Below are positions 62,245 through 64,000 of a DNA stretch of 64,000 bases, piece after piece; the first letter of the stretch is position 1; every line of letters begins with the position of its first letter. The notes under the pieces were generated by a model that was not told the origin of the DNA, made no database searches, and saw only the letters and a program-made list of their open reading frames with translations. The position numbers and the translations under genes are program-made. Origin of the DNA: Verrucomicrobiota bacterium. Its GTDB lineage: Bacteria > Verrucomicrobiota > Verrucomicrobiia > Chthoniobacterales > SZAS-18. The stretch is from positions 10,590-74,589 of the forward strand of contig JAFEGM010000004.1 of NCBI GenBank assembly GCA_018240025.1, written 5' to 3'.

Positions 62245-63002
62245 ATCGCCCCGACCCCCAGGAAGTCTCCGCGCGCATGGCCGAGCGGCTGCACGCGGCC
62301 CAGTCGCCCTGGGAACGCCGCCGGCTCAATGCGCGCGTGGCACTGCGCCGCCTGACCTGGCGGGTAGTGGTAGGCGGCACTTTCGCGCTCAAGCGCTTCC
62401 TCGACATCGTCATCAGCCTGACCTGCCTGATCCTCTTCGCGCCGCTCTTCCTGCTCCTGGCGCTGCTCGTGAAACTCGACGGCGGCCCGGTCTTCTTCGC
62501 CCAGACCCGCGTGGGCTTCCGGGGCAAGGAGTTCAAAATGCTGAAGTATCGCTCGATGATCGTGAACGCGGAAGCCCGGCTCGCCGAGCTGCTGGCGCAG
62601 AACGAAAAGGTCGGCGGCGTGACCTTCAAGATGAAGAACGATCCGCGCGTCACGAAAGTGGGCCGCTTCCTGCGCAAGTCCTCGCTCGACGAGCTGCCGC
62701 AGTTCCTCAACGTCCTGCGCGGCGAGATGTCGATCGTGGGTCCCCGCCCCGCCATCCCGCGCGAGGTGGAGCAGTATTCGCAGGCCGACCGCCGCCGCCT
62801 GCTCGCCAAGCCCGGCATCACCTGCCTCTGGCAAGTCGGCGAACGCGAAGGGCGCGTCTTCGAGATCGGCGACCGCAACGCCATCGGCTTCGACGAACAG
62901 GTCGAGCTCGATGTCCGCTACATCGAGACCCACTCGTTCTGGCGCGATCTCTGGCTCATGCTCAAAACGGTGCCCGCCATCCTGTTCGGAAAGGGAATGT
63001 AG
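62241..63002 (+). CDS. undecaprenyl-phosphate sugar phosphotransferase
   Basis: A 253-residue initiating glycosyltransferase of the bacterial sugar transferase (WcaJ/WbaP C-terminal) type. One membrane hairpin ([20 protein letters not shown]) is followed by the family sequence: [40 protein letters not shown] and [14 protein letters not shown], then [14 protein letters not shown]. It starts polysaccharide synthesis by transferring a sugar phosphate to undecaprenyl phosphate. The N-terminal transmembrane half of full WbaP proteins is missing. It overlaps the previous gene by ATGA. Confidence 0.92.
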   Translation: MNRPDPQEVSARMAERLHAAQSPWERRRLNARVALRRLTWRVVVGGTFALKRFLDIVISLTCLILFAPLFLLLALLVKLDGGPVFFAQTRVGFRGKEFKMLKYRSMIVNAEARLAELLAQNEKVGGVTFKMKNDPRVTKVGRFLRKSSLDELPQFLNVLRGEMSIVGPRPAIPREVEQYSQADRRRLLAKPGITCLWQVGEREGRVFEIGDRNAIGFDEQVELDVRYIETHSFWRDLWLMLKTVPAILFGKGM

Positions 63003-63004
63003 CC

Positions 63005-63811
63005 ATGTCCGATTTCCTGCTCTGCTGCCCTGCGATCGGGCCCGGTTTCGACCTGCTCGGGCGGCCCCGCCCGCTGGCGCTCTTTCCCTTCCTGGGCCGG
63101 CCGCTGCTCGATTTGGCGTTGGCCGATCTCGCCGCGCGCGGACGTCGCTCCGGCCTCGTGCTGACCAACGACCGGCCGGCGGAAATCGCGGCCTTTCTGC
63201 TCGAGGGCAAGCCGTGGGGCCTGCGGACCGAACTCGTGACCACCGCCGGCGAGCCTGCGGCCGAGGCCGCGCAGCACTTGCCGGCGGGGGCCGAGTTGGT
63301 TGTGCTCGACCATCTCCCCGGGGCCGCCCCGGGCGGCCTGTGGGATGCGCCGGCCGCGCTTTTCGCGGCGCTTTCGTCGGAACTCGGGCGCTCCGGCGCG
63401 GACCGCCTGGGCATCGTGCAGACGCAGCCCGGCGTGTTCGTCCACCGACGCGCCCGCGTTTCGCCGCAGGCTCATCTCAGCGGGCCGTGTTGGATCGGCG
63501 AAGGCGCGGGCATCGGTCCCGGCGCGGAGATCGGCCCCGGCGCGATCATCGAGCAGCACAGTCTGGTCGATGCCCAGGCCACGGTGGTCGAGAGCTTCGT
63601 CGGTCCCGAAACGTACGTCGGTCAGATGACGGAACTCCGGCAGTCCTTCGCCTGGGGCAGCGGCCTGGTGAAATGGAGCACCGGCTCGCAAACCGAGGTG
63701 ACTGATCGCTTCCTCTTGGCCGCTCTCGGCACGCGCGCGCCGACCGACGGCAGTTTCCTCGGGCGCGTGAAAGCCGCCTGGAAGGCCGCGTTTTCCAGCG
63801 CGCGCGACTGA
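63005..63811 (+). CDS. nucleotidyltransferase-like protein with left-handed beta helix
   Basis: A 268-residue protein. The first 130 residues resemble a degenerate sugar nucleotidyltransferase fold (RPLALFPFLGRPLLDLALAD, LAARGRRSGLVLTNDRPAEI). Residues about 145-215 have hexapeptide repeats (ARVSPQAHLSGPCWIGEGAG, IGPGAEIGPGAIIEQHSLVD), which form a left-handed beta helix. It may activate a sugar or be a regulator in the exopolysaccharide cluster; the GxGTRL-type nucleotide loop is not visible, so enzyme activity is uncertain. Confidence 0.7.
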   Translation: MSDFLLCCPAIGPGFDLLGRPRPLALFPFLGRPLLDLALADLAARGRRSGLVLTNDRPAEIAAFLLEGKPWGLRTELVTTAGEPAAEAAQHLPAGAELVVLDHLPGAAPGGLWDAPAALFAALSSELGRSGADRLGIVQTQPGVFVHRRARVSPQAHLSGPCWIGEGAGIGPGAEIGPGAIIEQHSLVDAQATVVESFVGPETYVGQMTELRQSFAWGSGLVKWSTGSQTEVTDRFLLAALGTRAPTDGSFLGRVKAAWKAAFSSARD

Positions 63812-63830
63812 TCCCTGATTCCCCTCCCCC

Positions 63831-64000
63831 ATGAAAACCCTCTCTCAATCCGCCTCGCTGACGGTCTCTGACCTGACCGAAATGAACGCCGCCAACAGCG
63901 CCGGCCTGCGGGACGAGATCCGCGCCTCGCTGCTCGAATCCCAGCTCGAGCTCAACCTCGACCTCTCGGCCACGCGTTTCATCGACAGCAGCGGTCTAGG
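63831..64000 (+). CDS. STAS-domain (anti-anti-sigma) protein, truncated by window
   Basis: The first 56 residues of a small protein are seen before the window ends. The segment ELNLDLSATRFIDSSGLG is a STAS domain start, with the serine in DSSG that is phosphorylated in SpoIIAA-type anti-sigma antagonists. It follows the exopolysaccharide genes by 19 bp. The full length and any extra domains lie outside. Confidence 0.8.
   Translation, partial: MKTLSQSASLTVSDLTEMNAANSAGLRDEIRASLLESQLELNLDLSATRFIDSSGL

Noticed and set aside
1-64000. tRNA or rRNA genes
   Set aside because: No cloverleaf-like T-arm with GGTTCGAATCC-type core or rRNA-like segment was recognised by eye. A dedicated covariance search was not possible.

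Overview
The window is high-GC DNA from a bacterium of the PVC group, most likely Verrucomicrobiota. This rests on several features seen together: a PEP-CTERM secreted protein, a YAYGANIGWI-repeat secreted protein, large proline/threonine-rich transmembrane Ser/Thr kinases, a PilMNO-type operon, frequent ATGA gene overlaps, and few clear Shine-Dalgarno sites. The assignment is inferred from gene families, not from a marker gene.

The outstanding element is a complete diversity-generating retroelement (DGR) on the minus strand at about 2.1-7.4 kb. In transcription order it holds: (i) a 1165-residue membrane Ser/Thr kinase whose C-terminal formylglycine-generating-enzyme (FGE/SUMF1, C-type-lectin-like) ectodomain ends in a 122-bp variable repeat (VR, 3971-4092); (ii) a small HRDC-domain protein; (iii) a DGR-type reverse transcriptase overlapping it by ATGA; (iv) a 122-bp template repeat (TR, 2134-2255). 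TR and VR align without gaps and differ at 12 positions. All 12 are adenines of the template on the coding strand (8 A-to-G, 4 A-to-T), and none of the non-adenine positions differs. This is the diagnostic signature of adenine-directed mutagenic retrohoming. The retroelement therefore appears to diversify the extracellular face of a signalling kinase. Downstream of the TR is a noncoding stretch with a perfect hairpin and a 21-bp tandem repeat.

7.5-15 kb continues the signalling theme: an ADP-ribosylglycohydrolase, a second transmembrane Ser/Thr kinase with Sel1 repeats that is an N-terminal paralogue of the DGR target, a divergent FHA-class III nucleotide cyclase, an intergenic array with 40-bp inverted repeats, and a TPR-LysM lipoprotein. 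15-19 kb has a peroxiredoxin, a secreted hypothetical protein and a papain-like peptidase with a very acidic tail.

18.7-24.2 kb is a complete trans-4-hydroxy-L-proline catabolic operon (epimerase, FAD dehydrogenase, deaminase, 2-oxoglutarate-semialdehyde dehydrogenase) with a divergent PAS-AraC regulator. It is followed by nadC, an AI-2E family permease and a membrane zinc protease ending in a strong terminator.

27-38.5 kb is mostly housekeeping: an NAD-kinase-like protein plus SPFH protein, a TPR protein, lipB, a LysM protein with a degenerate L,D-transpeptidase domain, accA, two membrane glycosyltransferase-like proteins, a lipoate-ligase-like protein and pyrF. 38.5-42.6 kb encodes electron transfer: a tetraheme-type cytochrome, a membrane cytochrome-b-like protein and a decaheme cytochrome. 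42.6-48.2 kb has a DUF309 protein, two tandem CNNM/CorC proteins and a pilMNO(P) operon without pilQ. 48.4-52.3 kb holds two paralogous small lipoproteins and tyrA-aroA-cmk. 52.3-56.5 kb has a SulP-STAS-cyclic-nucleotide-binding transporter and two secreted proteins. 56.7-61 kb is a nitric-oxide/heme sensing pair (H-NOX plus a large HNOBA hybrid histidine kinase). 61-64 kb begins an exopolysaccharide cluster: a glycosyltransferase, an undecaprenyl-phosphate sugar transferase, a left-handed-beta-helix protein and a truncated STAS protein. No rRNA, tRNA, CRISPR array or insertion sequence was recognised.
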